DNA of 64,000 bases from Pratylenchus scribneri (taxonomy: Eukaryota; Nematoda; Chromadorea; Rhabditida; Pratylenchidae), in the NCBI GenBank assembly GCA_030063045.1, contig JAQSEB010000001.1, positions 5,022,001 through 5,086,000 on the forward strand, in the 5' to 3' direction. The notes below the pieces were generated by a model. The model was not told the origin of the DNA, did not search any database, and saw nothing but the letters and a program-made list of their open reading frames with translations. Shown here in pieces: positions 42,361-53,559 of the stretch. The first letter of the stretch is position 1. Each line of letters starts with the position of its first letter. The position numbers and the translations under genes were made by a program.

Positions 42361-43540
42361 TTCGGCAAAAAATTTTGATATTCTTTTGTAATATATTTAA
42401 CAGCTACTTCTTTAAAGGACATAAAATTATTTTGAGGCCAAAAAATGAGCAAAAAGATGTTATATAATATATATATATATATGGAAGTTTGATAAACAAT
42501 AAACACAATTATAAAGGAAAGGGAAGAACTTTGTTTTCTCTAGGTTTTAACAAATAAGAGTTTTAAATTATCTGTCAAATATAATTCATTTATAAGGTCA
42601 AGAGTACACTCTATTTTGGTAAGATCATTTAAATTATTAAATTTCTTCAAATATATTAGCCCGGAAATCTCAAAATTTAACATTTTTTTTGGTCGTACTT
42701 TATAGACAAAAAATTTTCAGGTAAATATAATCGTTTAATTTTTATAGGTGTCATATTTTATAAAGGGAGAATGGATTGGCCAAGAGTGCACTTTATTTTT
42801 GGCCAAATCATTAAAAATTAAATTATACCGGAAATCTCAAAATTTTGTGAAGTCATCATTTTTTGGCCTTCATTATTGGCCAAAATCGCAAATCCGCCAC
42901 AACTTGTCACTCACTCACTCATAAATTCACGGATATTTTGTGCTTTGATTTCATCCTTTCCGCCAATCATTCTTCGTTTTTATTTTCGTTTTTCTAACGA
43001 TACTCTCTCTTCCTCCTTTTCACTATTTTGAACAATTGTTCTTCTTTCCATTAAAGCCAAGTGAAAATTCAAAAGCCACAATTCTCATCAATAAAATAAA
43101 TAAATAAATGAGGGAAAAAATCAAAGTTCAATTATAGGTGAGAAAATAACAAAAAAAATGGTTAAAAACATTAACAATTGATGATTCTATCCAACAAATT
43201 AACATGGATGTGTATTAATTTGTCGAAAAAAAAAGAATTAATTTGCCGAATTTTTCGTATCGAAATATTATTTTATAAGGCTATATAACTTGGCCAAATC
43301 AGACTTTTTTTAAAAGATTCCCTAATCCTTTGCCCCTAATTCCACGCCTGCCCTAAACCTAACCCTCTAGCTATGGCCAAGTTATATGGCCTCAAAAATA
43401 TAATATTTTTCGACACGAAAGAATTTCGGCAATTTAATCCTTTTTTTTCGACAATTTAATATTTTCTCAAATAGCATTTATTTAAAGTTGCATAAATGAT
43501 TGTTAAAATTGAATTGTTCATGTTTTAATCCTCGCCCTAA
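42361..43540. other. Intergenic stretch containing a foldback repeat
   Basis: 43215-43452 is an inverted repeat: TTTGCCGAATTTTTCGTATC...TATATAACTTGGCCAA on the left and ATGGCCAAGTTATATGGCCT...AAAGAATTTCGGCAA on the right, with CCTAAACCTAACCCTC in the loop. It is related to the repeats at 18190 and 20340. The rest is AT-rich promoter or terminator space. Confidence 0.55.
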
Positions 43541-44494
43541 TTATGGGCTCCGGCTTCCAATTTTTTCCATCTTGAAATGAATTTTCATATTTCGACGGCT
43601 TTCTTCCTCTTGGCTTTCACCATCCGGAAGCAAAACAATTTCGTAGTGATAATTTAACTTCCGATGACTCCATAAACGTGCGATTGACATTGGCTCAAAT
43701 GAGTAACTGAATTTAATCAAAGCCTCGTTGACCATTGTTTCATGTGGGTTTGGTGAGCTCATCACAAAATTCGTCAATGCATTTACAAAGGAATGAGCCT
43801 GGGAAAATAATTTGGTATTAATGAAATTTTGAAAATTAAATTTTCTACCTGAAAATCTGTGGCTGCACTTTTAAAAACTAGATAAAAACAGTTGCAGGCA
43901 ATTTTGCCCAAACAAATCATTCGCAAATCATCCAATGCTGACACAATGTTGTCAAGCTTTTCAACATCGTCGCCGGCAGCCAATTTCTTTATCTGAATAC
44001 TATTAAACTTTAAATTAAGAATAATTATTTTCATTTACAGCCCATTAATTTCGGATGAATTAATTAATAAGAAAAATGAATGCATTTGACAGAAACAAGC
44101 AAAAAATTATGACAAAAAAAGATAAAAATAGTCCAAAATTTGACAGTTTCGTTTTTTTAGCAATAATATTTTATATTAAAATACTATGCAGAAAAAGCTT
44201 AAACCAATTGAAAAAATTTTTATTAAATAATTTGAATTTTGAAATAATGACTGTCGCGCAAAATTCGCATCTCCAAAATTATTGCAAATTTTAATAATAA
44301 AAATAATTTAATGGTCTTACGATTTCTTTGATAGTTTCGATTCGAGGACGCAAAAATATGTTGAGCACAGAATTGGTCAAAAGAAGTGTCGAATTCGTTG
44401 GCCTAACACATTTTGTGGTGAATATTTTCAGCGGAATCCATTTTGATATTTCATGGATCAATTCACAGGGCAATGGGCGAGAATAATTTTGCAT
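43541..44494 (-). CDS. Putative F-box-like protein, 3 exons, 191 aa
   Basis: Exons (minus): 44494-44321, 43992-43849, 43798-43541; 576 nt, phases agree. The N-terminus MQNYSRPLPCELIHEISKWIPL fits the start of an F-box (LPxELIxEIxxWIPL), the SKP1-binding motif of SCF ubiquitin ligases. The remaining 45 residues of a full box are only loosely matched. The C-terminal part (NEALIKFSYSFEP, WSHRKLNYHYEIVL) resembles a beta-rich substrate-binding region common in nematode lineage-specific F-box families. The protein ends in a charged tail, with no signal peptide. Assignment rests on one short motif, so function is tentative. A 416-bp foldback transposon begins 13 bp upstream of the ATG and must sit in its 5' UTR or promoter. 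Confidence 0.65.
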
Positions 44495-44507
44495 TGTTAT
44501 TTCTAAT

Positions 44508-44923
44508 GGTTCCCGGAAAACTGGTCAGTGGGGAAAGCTGGTCAGTGAGGAAAAATGGTCAGTGGAAGACTGGTCAGTACGGAAAACTGGTCAGTGGGGA
44601 AAACTGGTCAGTACGGTAAACTGGTCAGTGGAAAAGTGGTCAGTAAAGAAATGAGTCTAAAAATGTTCTAACTTGTATATTTTCGAACCATTATAGGAAA
44701 CTAATGTTTGATTGATGCCTAGCTACCCGAATTGCATTGATTTAAGTATAATACTTACGGATTGTCTACCTAAAAAGAAATTCCCCACTGACCACTTTTC
44801 CACTGACCAGTTTACCGTACTGACCAGTTTTCCCCACTGACCAGTTTTCCGTACTGACCAGTCTTCCACTGACCATTTTTCCTCACTGACCAGCTTTCCT
44901 CACTGACCAGTTTTCCGAACACG
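44508..44923. mobile_element. Foldback element with tandem-repeat arms and 9-bp target duplication
   Basis: ATTTCTAAT flanks both ends (44499-44507 and 44924-44932). The arms, about 145 nt each, are almost perfectly complementary. Each is built of eight or nine copies of a unit of about 18 bp, GGAAAACTGGTCAGTGGGG, with variants GTACGG and GAGG. The loop (about 44655-44775) has no frame. The ends are GGTTCCCGGAAAACTGG and, complemented, CGTGTTCGGAAAACTGG. A 9-bp duplication is typical of Mutator-like elements; the tandem-repeat arms are the classical foldback architecture. The near-identity of the arms suggests recent insertion or conversion. Confidence 0.92.
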
Positions 44924-44932
44924 ATTTCTAAT

Positions 44933-46122
44933 ATATATAAATTAATGAAATTTTGGATGAAGAAAATTTTAATAAAATTTAAAAAAAAATTTAAAAATTG
45001 TGAAAATTTATAAACAAAAAGTTTAAATATGGAATTTATGAAAAAATTAACCCGAAAAAAATTTTTCACCAAATTTCTCAATAGGCAATGATGGGTAATT
45101 TAATTTTCTATCTCTTTGAAAAGTATGTAAATTTAGGAGAATGATTGGATCAAATTCATTTTCCCATATTAAATAATTATTTTATTCCATGAATAAATTT
45201 AAAAAATTTAAATAAATCCCCAATCAAAGCAATGACGATAACGAGACCTCGATTTGACTTCCTCATTTTTTGTAATAAAAATTATTTTTGTTTGATTGGA
45301 AATTACAAATAGGAAAGCAAATTAAACAATGAAAAATTTAAATTAGCGAATTTTCTAGAAGAATTGAATTCAGAGATGAGACTATTATCTCTATTTGATG
45401 ACCATTTCAAGCTTTCAAAAGTAGGGCAACCTCTATGGGCATTGGGCACCCATCAATTAATTAGAATTAGTTTTAGAAAATATTCGGCATTTGAGTGGAC
45501 AATTCGCCAATTTGATTTTTGTACACGTCACCAAGCCATTATACTCTATTTTTGGCCCAGTTCCAATAACTAATAGGAGGATTTAATTTGCTATAATTTA
45601 TATTAAAAATGTATCTTTATCCTTAAGAATTCTTTTATTAGATATATTAAAAAATAGATTTGTCAATTCCAATTTTACATTTATTTTGCGCGCATTATAC
45701 ATTAATTACCCAACTTTTGCGCGCCTTTCAATATTCCGGAAAATTTTCAAACTATTAATAAAACTTTTATGCCATTAATCTAATCTCTTTCTTTGGAAAC
45801 ATTTTTGATATTAAAATGATATAATTAAAATTAATTGTGGAAAATTTTAATGCCAAAAAAGGAATTCCTAAGAGTAGAAAACTGCCCGATTGTCATTTTT
45901 GCCTCATTTTTGGCCATAAATTTTTGCCTTTTTCTATCAAATCCAATATATTATATAATCATCCTAATCCTAGGTAAGATAGCAAATTTACTAAATTTAG
46001 GACTAATATTGAAAATTTGATTTGTTGTCCAAAATTCGAGTGCGCGAATTTTTTGTTCTCTCCAAAAATTGGCAAATAAAAATGTTTCCCCCAGTTTTTA
46101 GACAAGAAAATTTCTGCCAATC
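44933..46122. other. Intergenic stretch, no gene seen
   Basis: AT-rich. An open frame at 45364-45573 has no splice partners or domain signal. An acceptor-like TTTTTAG at 46095-46101 lies 21 nt before the ATG at 46123 and could be a trans-splice site for the dsRBD gene. Confidence 0.45.
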
Positions 46123-48441
46123 ATGGAGGACATCAAAGCCACACTGAACACTTTGCTCTTCAAGAAATTTTGGGTCCAACCCAGATACAAATACAGCAGC
46201 AGATTGGTGGACGAGTTCAACCCGTTGGGTGAAGTAATCTATCAATGCCAGCTCAAAATTTATGGCTTCGATTACGGTTTGAGGAATTAAAAAATTTTTG
46301 GAATTATTATTAAATTGAATGGAATAATAAGTTTAAAATTTTTATTTTGACAAATGATGAGCGACAAGTATTTGTCCCAGAGAAAAATTCTGTTCAATTT
46401 GTGATGAGAAAAAAACATTGAATTTGTTCAATTAGCCATTAAAAAATCAAGGTCTCTCTATCACGGAGGAGGACGTTTCAGAGCTGCTGTTTCGTTGTCA
46501 GCCATTTTAACGAGTCATAATTCAACAAAGAAGAAATCGTTTGATGGAATTTAAGTATCGATGGATAGAGCTAATCGAGCTAGCTCTATTGAAGATCTTA
46601 TTGGGATTTTAAAAAATTCAATTCGATATCCTCTTAATTACAAGCTTCTAAATAAATAAAACGATTTATATTCATTTTTTCGACTTTGTCATTTAAATTT
46701 TCATTACTCAAAAAGATTTTTTACCCATTTAATAGAAACTCGAATAGCTCTATCCAATGATCCTAAAAAGTTTGCATCAAAATGTTAATTTTTTCTGAAT
46801 TTCATGGCTCTTCAAAAATGATGGCCTATAACGACAACACCTATAATTCACTAAAATTTTAAGAATTTTCTAATCTAAAGGAATATAATATTTAAATAAT
46901 ATTTAAATTTTGAGGAATATTTCTCAATTCTGAAAACTGCTTTATCTAAATTAGTCATTATAAAAATATGAAACCATTTTTAGTTGAAATTAAATTGAAA
47001 CAAATATATTTATATTGATAAAAAGACAAATTTTGATTAATTTCATTTAATTCATTAGAAAATTGTTGAAGAAAACAAATATGAATGGGGCAATCTAAAG
47101 CCAAATTATATCATTCAAACAAAATAGTATTTCAATTAAATGAATCGTGCCATTTAATCGAATTATAATTAAAAAAGTTAAAAGTTAACTCGATTTAAAT
47201 TCCTTTATTTAAATTCATTCATTAATAGACTATTAAAAATTGAACAAATCCAAATAATTATCGGTTTAATTTCAATTAATTTAATTGAACAGAGGGCTAC
47301 GGAGAAGGAAGATCAAAAAAGTTGGCACAGACGGAGGCGGCAAAGCAATTTGTGGAATGGCTGGTCGAGAATGGACATTTTAGTCGAGAAGAATTCCCCC
47401 AATTGGATGCTGATGAAAATGGTGAACAACAAAATGTGGAGATGGAAGCAGACAATAATGAGGGCCCGGGCCAGCAGGATCAACAACCACAGCAGCCAAA
47501 GTCGCCGGAAAAGCCACTGGAGGACATCAAATGCACTTTGCATGCAATTTTGGGAAAGAACAAAAAGCCGGTTTGGAAATTTTTTAATATTTTTAAATTT
47601 TTTAAAAAAAATTACCTTCAAAATTTATTAAGAATTTGCAATCGAAAATTTTTTAAATTTTTTCAGTCAAAATTTTTTAAAAATTTCCAGTCAAAATTTT
47701 ATTGCAGTCAAAATTTTTTTAAAATTTACAATCCAAAAATTTTTAAAATTTATAGTCAAAAATTTTTTAAATTTTTATCAAAAATTTTAACAACTTTTTA
47801 AATATTTTATTTGATCTGGTTTATTTTTTTTGGAGAGAAAATCATTATATTTGAAAAATTTAAAATGAAATTTAAAAAAATTTCTAATAATTTTTGTAAT
47901 TTTAGCTTCCCAAATACGTGTACTACAAAATGAATGACGGGCGTCAATACTTTGAGTGTGAATGCACAATTGAGGGATACGATTTTGGTAAATAAATTAA
48001 TTAAAATATTCAATTAATTTATTAAATTTTTTTTTATAATTTAATTGATGAATAATTTTGGAAAAAAGTAGGCTAAAATATAATCAAAAAAACAATAATT
48101 TTTTGGAATAAATTTTATAAAAAAATTTTTATTAATTTGAAAAATAATTTAATAAATAATTAAAATATTCATTTTGGCTTTTTTGCTATGAATAAATTGA
48201 AAATTGACTGAAAATTTCAAAAAAATTTTATAATAATTTTTTATCAGTTGCGGACAGTGGCCGGGCCCAGCAAAAGAAACAGGCTCAAACACAGGCAGCT
48301 ATTGTTATGGCCAAATGGCTGGTGGAAAATGGACATTTCGACTTGGCAAATTTCCCAGCGCTAGTTGAGGACGAGAAGAAACGGCAAAAGGAGGCGGAGT
48401 ATGAGGCCGAAATTGGATTGAAGAAATTTCACTTTTCGTGA
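46123..48441 (+). CDS. Double dsRNA-binding-domain protein (DHX9/MLE N-terminus-like, no helicase), 4 exons, 235 aa
   Basis: Exons: 46123-46276, 47293-47570, 47906-47987, 48248-48441; 708 nt, phases agree. An AATAAA overlaps the region just after the TGA. Domain 1 (about 1-90): MEDIKATLNTLLFKK...YQCQLKIYGFDYEGYGEGRS, then KKLAQTEAAKQFVEWLVENG. Domain 2 (about 127-215): LEDIKCTLHAILGKNKKPLP, YFECECTIEGYDF, then KKQAQTQAAIVMAKWLVENG. Both show the dsRBD alpha-beta-beta-beta-alpha plan and the KK(x)AQxxAA second helix, closest to the first dsRBD of RNA helicase A/MLE (GKxK...YLV..G....P.L). A Gln/Glu/Pro-rich linker joins them. Each domain is cut by a phase-1 intron after the same residue (GFDY|, GYDF|), so the two arose by internal duplication. 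It likely binds dsRNA and may compete with or regulate RNAi or RHA; role inferred. Confidence 0.85.
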
Positions 48442-49399
48442 ACAATAAAACAAATTGGGCGAGATTTTTGGGAAGATTTTACCATTTTTTATCCGGATTT
48501 TCTTTTTATGAATTTTTGGTCTCTTGGGCGATAGAAATTTGAAATTTTTGTCATTCTTTTATCGGGAATTTGGATTTCCCTATTATTGGTATCCCATTCA
48601 TTAATATTATCTATTCAATTTCAAGGAATTCACAAAAATGTGCCATTTTGTTCTGCTTTATCCTTTTTTTATTAAATTTGAATTGATTTAATATTTTTGG
48701 AAAAACACATTTCACTTATAATTCCCATTTCAATATCCTTTGTGTAATTTTGTATGAATATTTCTACTTAATTTATTTATGTCTTTGGGAAGATCATCCA
48801 TGTTTTGTCATTCGGCAGGATTTATTTAAATTTAATTGAATAAATTTTCATTTTCTTAATTTTATAAAAAATGATTTTGGAGAATTTGATTAAAAAATAA
48901 TATAGAATAGGAGGAAAAATTAAGAAATTAAAATAATATCGATTAGTTATTTTAAGTAAAATGAATTTATTTCTTGATTAATAGCCCATGATGAATTAAT
49001 TTAAGCTTTACCAAAATTTAGACAATTATATTCAAACTAATTTTATTCGTATTATTATTAGTTTTATTAGCAAATGTGGCAAAAATTTACAAACTTTTTT
49101 TTTACTTAAATGAAAATTTGATTAAAAAATTAATAAAAAAATTTTTAATTATATCAAAATAAAAATTTATTTCTTGATTAATAGCCCCCATAGTTGAAAT
49201 TAATTTGAACCTGGTTAAAAATTGAAAATTATGCTAAACCAGTTTCATTCGCCTTATAATTTTTTTGTGTTAAAAAATTAACAAACTTATTGAATTTTAA
49301 TAAATTGTATTATAAATTTTCGAAATGGATACTAGTATCAAAATCTACAAAAATTTAGTTTATAATAATTTTATTTAATCGTCAAATATAAAAATATTT
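48442..49399. other. Intergenic AT-rich stretch, no gene seen
   Basis: Terminator region of the dsRBD gene. Two diverged direct repeats (TTTATTTCTTGATTAATAGCCC at about 48966 and 49168, 20-mer core TTATTTCTTGATTAATAGCC) are about 200 bp apart. Confidence 0.4.
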
Positions 49400-50884
49400 G
49401 GTAAGACTAGCGTTTATATTGTAACGTATTTTTTGGTTGTATGACCGTATTTCGTCTAGAAATATATTTTAATACGTCTAAAAATGCACAAAAGTGACTA
49501 CCAAGCCCGAAATAAAAAGTTGAAGTTGCGCAAAGGAAATACGGATTGGAACTGCTCCGGTGGGCATTTCAGAAGGGACTCCTACGTGTGCTCCGCCTTC
49601 GCTCCTCACGGCTCACTTAGCTCGCTAGCGCTCGCTAAGCTCGCCGCCGGACCGCTCCGCGGTCCGGGTCGTCGCTACGGCTACGCCACTCCGGAGTCCC
49701 TTCTTACATTACCTCCGCAGTTCCAACACATTCCAGCGAGACAAAAATGATCATAACTTTCTTAGTTTTGAGTTTTATGCGAAATCGATGACAGATTCAG
49801 ACTCTGCTCATCGAGACGCGTCGATTGAGATATGATTTGACCGAAAAAATTTTCAAAAATTTTTTCGCCTTCCCACCCATAGGGGGGACCAAGCACTTTT
49901 TCGATTTTCATGAAGTCAACTTTTTTGTATGAGCTCGGTAGTCACTTGCAGTGTTTTCATGATAGTGCTAAAATGATATGATAGTGATATGATAGTGATA
50001 TGATAATGATATGATAGTGATATGATAACAGTTTGACTATCATATCAGTATCATATCATTTTTAGAAATTTACTATCATAAAAAAGTGATACTATCATGA
50101 TAGTATCATGATAGTTGAAATCAGGCATTTATCAAAGAATTTTTAAAAATTTTGTCCATTTTTCAAAGAATTTTTAAAAATTTTGTCCATTTTTCAAAGA
50201 ATTTTTAAAAATGTTGTCCATTTTTCAAAGAATTTTTTAAAATTTTGTCCATTTTTCAAAGAATTTTTTTAAAATTTTGTCCATTTTTCAAAGAATTTTT
50301 TAAAATTTTGTTTATTTTTCAAAGAGCTTTTTATAGATTTTGGACAATTTTTAAATAAATTATTATTCCTGGACCCTTAATGCCATTTTTAGCAATCAAA
50401 TCTTTTTCTTAATGTACCTCTCTTAAATATATATTGAATTTTTCATATTCGATTCTCTTAATTGAATTTAATAAATTCAAAATTTAAAGCTATACTTTAA
50501 AAATTAAATCCCATTACTTATTTATCTAACCAAAGAAAATTTATTAACTTGGAAAGAAAATTTTTTTTTGAAATGTTGGTCTTTTTCTCGGTTTTTTCAA
50601 AATGATAATGATAGAAAAATGATATGATAATGATAGTGCTAATATGATATGATAATGATATGATAGTGATATGATAGTGATAATTACCACTATCATTATC
50701 ATATCATATCATTTTGAATGATACCATTTTGATTATCATATCACTATCATATCATTTTGAAAATTTTGGTATCATGAAAACACTGGTCACTTGTAAACAT
50801 TTTTATAGATTTTATAAGGCATTTCTAAACGAAATATACTATTCGGATCAAAAAACATTTTACAATATAAACGCTAGTCTAGCC
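49400..50884. mobile_element. Inverted-repeat transposon with GC-rich core, 8-bp target duplication
   Basis: The ends GGTAAGACTAGCGTTTATAT and, complemented, GGCTAGACTAGCGTTTATAT begin terminal repeats of about 110 nt. AAATATTT flanks both sides (49392-49399, 50885-50892). Just inside the left repeat lies a short, strikingly GC-rich block (about 49550-49700; palindromes GGACCGCTCCGCGGTCC and a CTTAGCTCGCTAGCG run), unlike anything else in the window. An open frame at 49484-49750 covers it but looks non-coding. The right terminal repeat is interrupted by the hAT-like element at 49949-50785. Superfamily uncertain (GG ends and 8 bp fit Merlin/Mutator types). Confidence 0.85.
49949..50785. mobile_element. 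hAT-like non-autonomous element nested in the 49400-50884 element
   Basis: The ends CAGTGTTTTCATGATA and ATCATGAAAACACTG have CAGNG hAT-type termini. GTCACTTG is repeated exactly at 49941-49948 and 50786-50793. Removing the insert rejoins the right terminal repeat of the outer element. Subterminal arrays of ATGATATGATAGTG occur in opposite orientations. The centre (about 50120-50330) has six or seven copies of a 31-32-bp unit, TTTTCAAAGAATTTTTAAAA then ATTTTGTCCA. No transposase frame. Confidence 0.93.
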
Positions 50885-51021
50885 AAATATTTAAGAAATT
50901 TTATAGAAATAAATACTTCGGATATAATTGGAGAATATTTTGGCCAATTTGGTCAAATTTAATCAATGAAACCAATCAATTAATCTTTTTTTTGTCATCC
51001 CATTTATTCCTCGTTCATTCC

Positions 51022-51144
51022 TCAAATCATTTTTGCCCCTCGGCGCAACCAAAACAGCGCTGTTCCCACATAGCCAAGGGTCAATAGGCCACAAACAATG
51101 TAAGTGTCCCGGGGATGTCTGGCCATGAATATGGAAGTGTCTTC
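51022..51144 (-). CDS. Possible 34-aa single-pass membrane microprotein
   Basis: Behind an acceptor-like CACAAG at 51145-51150, the minus strand reads ATG at about 51126, then MARHPRDTYIVCGLLTLGYV followed by GTALFWLRRGAKMI and TGA at 51024-51022. The profile is a short basic N-terminus, one hydrophobic helix of about 20 residues and a basic C-terminus, typical of small mitochondrial inner-membrane subunits. The GC-richer, codon-like stretch stands out from AT-rich surroundings. I do not recognise the family, and upstream residues EDTSIF could belong to an earlier exon not found between here and 51896. Confidence 0.4.
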   Translation of the reverse strand, partial: EDTSIFMARHPRDTYIVCGLLTLGYVGTALFWLRRGAKMI

Positions 51145-51896
51145 TTGTGAATATATTTATTTGATTTAGATATTTTTTGCATTCTTTTATGTTTTACAAT
51201 TTATATAGTAAATAGACTTTTGTTGATTTATTTTTTAAATAAATATAATAATTTTGACATTATTAAATATTAAAACACTTGTTGAAAAGACATATTATTT
51301 TGCCTGATTTGGAAATTTATAAAAATGTTTTTTAACGTACTAATTTGTAAAATGGATTTATTTGATTTAAATGTTGTTGTATTTTAATCCATGTCTTAAA
51401 ATTTATTTGGAATGAATTAGAAATTAATATTAAATTTATTTGATCAATTAATTAATATACAAAATAATTTTATAATTTTTATTTTTAACACATATTGAAT
51501 GGGCATATTTATTTCGCTTGATTTGGAAATTAAAATATATTAAATAAATACCCCTAATTAACATAAAACATCATATTTGTCCATTTTAATTTTTAACAAC
51601 TAATAAATTACCTAAATGTAAATTTTCTAGACTAAACTGTTCACATTATATGTCCATAATTTGTTACACATTTTTCAGCGACGAATAATAAATTTTTTGG
51701 ATATTATGATGACATGATAAATTATAGAAGGTAGCTTAAATATAAATGAATGAATCAGAATTGAAATTAACCGAAAATTTTCTCATTTATTTAGTCGAAA
51801 TTTATCATTTAATTTTCTAAATTAGTAAAAAAGTATTTTTATTCTTTTTCTTCTAGAAAAATATAATTCAAATCTTTTTTTCCAATATCAAATAAA
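51145..51896. other. Intergenic AT-rich stretch before the galectin-like gene
   Basis: No coding signal. It serves as a divergent upstream region for the gene at 51897 (plus) and the small frame at 51022-51144 (minus). CGAAAATTTTCTCATTTATTT just upstream of the ATG (about 51773) is echoed before the paralogue (GAAAATTTTACCATTTATTT, about 54704), a possible shared regulatory segment. Confidence 0.45.
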
Positions 51897-53559
51897 ATGC
51901 GCTGCGGCATTTTCTATGTGTTTCTTCTTCCTCTGCTGTTGTTCGGTGTTTATCCCACGGTCATCATGGATTCAATTTCCTCCATTGAGTACCATGAATA
52001 TGATTATTACGAATATATTATCGACAATGGCTATTTTGAGAATGGTGATATGTTGGAATTGGATGCAGAAATTCCAAACAATGCTGAATTTTTCCAAATT
52101 GATTTCATTAATGAATATGAAGAATATGATCAAATACCCGAAGGAGGTAAGTTCAATTCGTACGGGGGTCAATTCCTCAATAGGCAAAGGGCCGTGCAAA
52201 TGTGGGCGATTCCTCAATAGTGCAAATGTTGGCTTTTTCGACTTATAATAAATCAGAAACTGGTTTTAGACCCTACAAACCTTATACCATTTTGTAGATC
52301 TCATCAAAACGCATCGACTGATATATAAATTGTCATGGTTTGATCAAAATTTGAGGCCATTAAATCGTTCAAACCATTTTTCCAGTCTTTGGTTTAAAAC
52401 TCTTAAATTTTAGGCCAAACCATGACAATTTATATACTATTCGATGCGTCTCGATGAGATTTATAAAATGGTATAAGGTTTATAGGGCATAAAACCAGTA
52501 ACCAGTTTCTGATTTATTATAAGTCTAAAACGCCCACATTTGCACTATTGAGGAATCGACATAGCACCCGTTCAATTGAATCCATTTTTGAAAGAATATT
52601 TTTGTAAAAAAATTATTCGCAGATAATTCTTATTCCTTCCGCATTTCATGCAATTTTGATTTTGGCACTACATTTATTTCCCAACTCAATGAAAAATTGG
52701 TCAAGAATTTGAATAATTTGCTAATAAATATATATATTTATATATTTTAGACTGCTACAGAGGAAGAATTGTTCAAGAATTTGACAATGAACTATGTGGA
52801 GAATTTGGATATGGAAAATTATAATAATATGTTGGATAAATTTGAACACATTTTGCCATTGAATACGAATCCATTTCGACGAGGCATGCATTTCGGAATG
52901 CGGATTTATGCTACCTACATTGATGTGCATGATTATGAAATCAAAAGAAGCAAAAACAAAAATTCAATCATACAATTTCTGAACAGCAGCATTAAATTCC
53001 ATGTCAAAATTATCAGGGTAAAATTGATATTATTTAAAGATAATCGGAAATATTTGAAATTTACTTAAGTAAAATATCAAAAAATGAAACAAATTTAAAG
53101 TTAAACAAATTTGGAAATTTTGATGGATTTATAATAAACATATTCAAATTCAATGTAAATTTGACTAATTAAAAAATTCGTTTTGACTAAAATTGACCGA
53201 ACTTGTAAGAAATGGAATAATTGAGAAATTTTAATTTGTCCAAATTAATTAGAGACATAATTAATTAAAAAAAAAATAAATTATTTTTTAGAATAAATTA
53301 TTAATAATATTTTTTGATCAAATAATTGATTAAAAGGAAATTTTCCTCTTTATTTACGCATTGAAATTGAAGCCTTTTCTTAATAATTATTTACATACAT
53401 TTAAATAAAATAATCATTCAATCCTAGATTCAAGGCATTTCCCTCTTGGATTTGCCATATTTGGTAAAAGGAAACAATGGAGGTTATACAGATGTAGAAG
53501 AAATTAATGAATACGATGAGGAATATACAAATGAAGAAGGATTCCACAATGAATTGTAG
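51897..53559 (+). CDS. Secreted galectin-like acidic protein, 3 exons, 212 aa
   Basis: Exons: 51897-52146, 52761-53017, 53428-53559; 639 nt, phases agree; AATAAA about 65 nt past the stop. The signal peptide is about 1-20 (IFYVFLLPLLLFGVYPTVI). The mature protein begins acidic and Tyr-rich, then YFENGDMLELDAEIPNNAEF and FQIDFIN, which resemble the first strands of a galectin fold (FxxGDxLxxxGxVxxxAxxFxIxF). FGMRIYATYIDVHDYEIKR and IKFHVKIIRIQGISLLDL fit later strands. The sugar-binding HxNPR/WGxE residues are not visible, so sugar binding is doubtful. It ends in an acidic Glu/Tyr/Asn tail. The exon 1 donor and exon 2 acceptor (CTACAG at 52755-52760) are chosen by phase. Intron 1 hosts an intact F1 element. 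Paralogue at 54834. Confidence 0.7.
52159..52569. mobile_element. Foldback MITE family F1, intact copy (reverse orientation)
   Basis: GTTCAATT flanks both ends (52151-52158, 52570-52577). The termini are CGTACGGGGGTCAATTCC and, complemented, GGGTGCTATGTCGATTCC, matching GGTGCTAGGTCAATTCC of the 30421 copy. Its arms include TTTGTAGATCTCATCAAAAC and GATGCGTCTCGATGAGATTT. It begins 12 nt inside intron 1 of the galectin-like gene. Confidence 0.9.

Noticed and set aside
44508..44923. Regularly spaced repeats that could suggest a CRISPR array
   Set aside because: Units are contiguous, lie in two inverted arms and have a transposon target duplication; a nematode genome has no CRISPR.
46440..46500. 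Short coding-like run (GLSITEEDVSELLFRCQPF) in intron 1 of the dsRBD gene
   Set aside because: Ends in a stop after 19 codons, lacks a donor, and skipping it keeps the gene in phase.
49484..49750. 88-codon frame in the GC-rich block
   Set aside because: Lies inside a transposon, is built of CGCT palindromes and has no protein-like pattern beyond GC bias.
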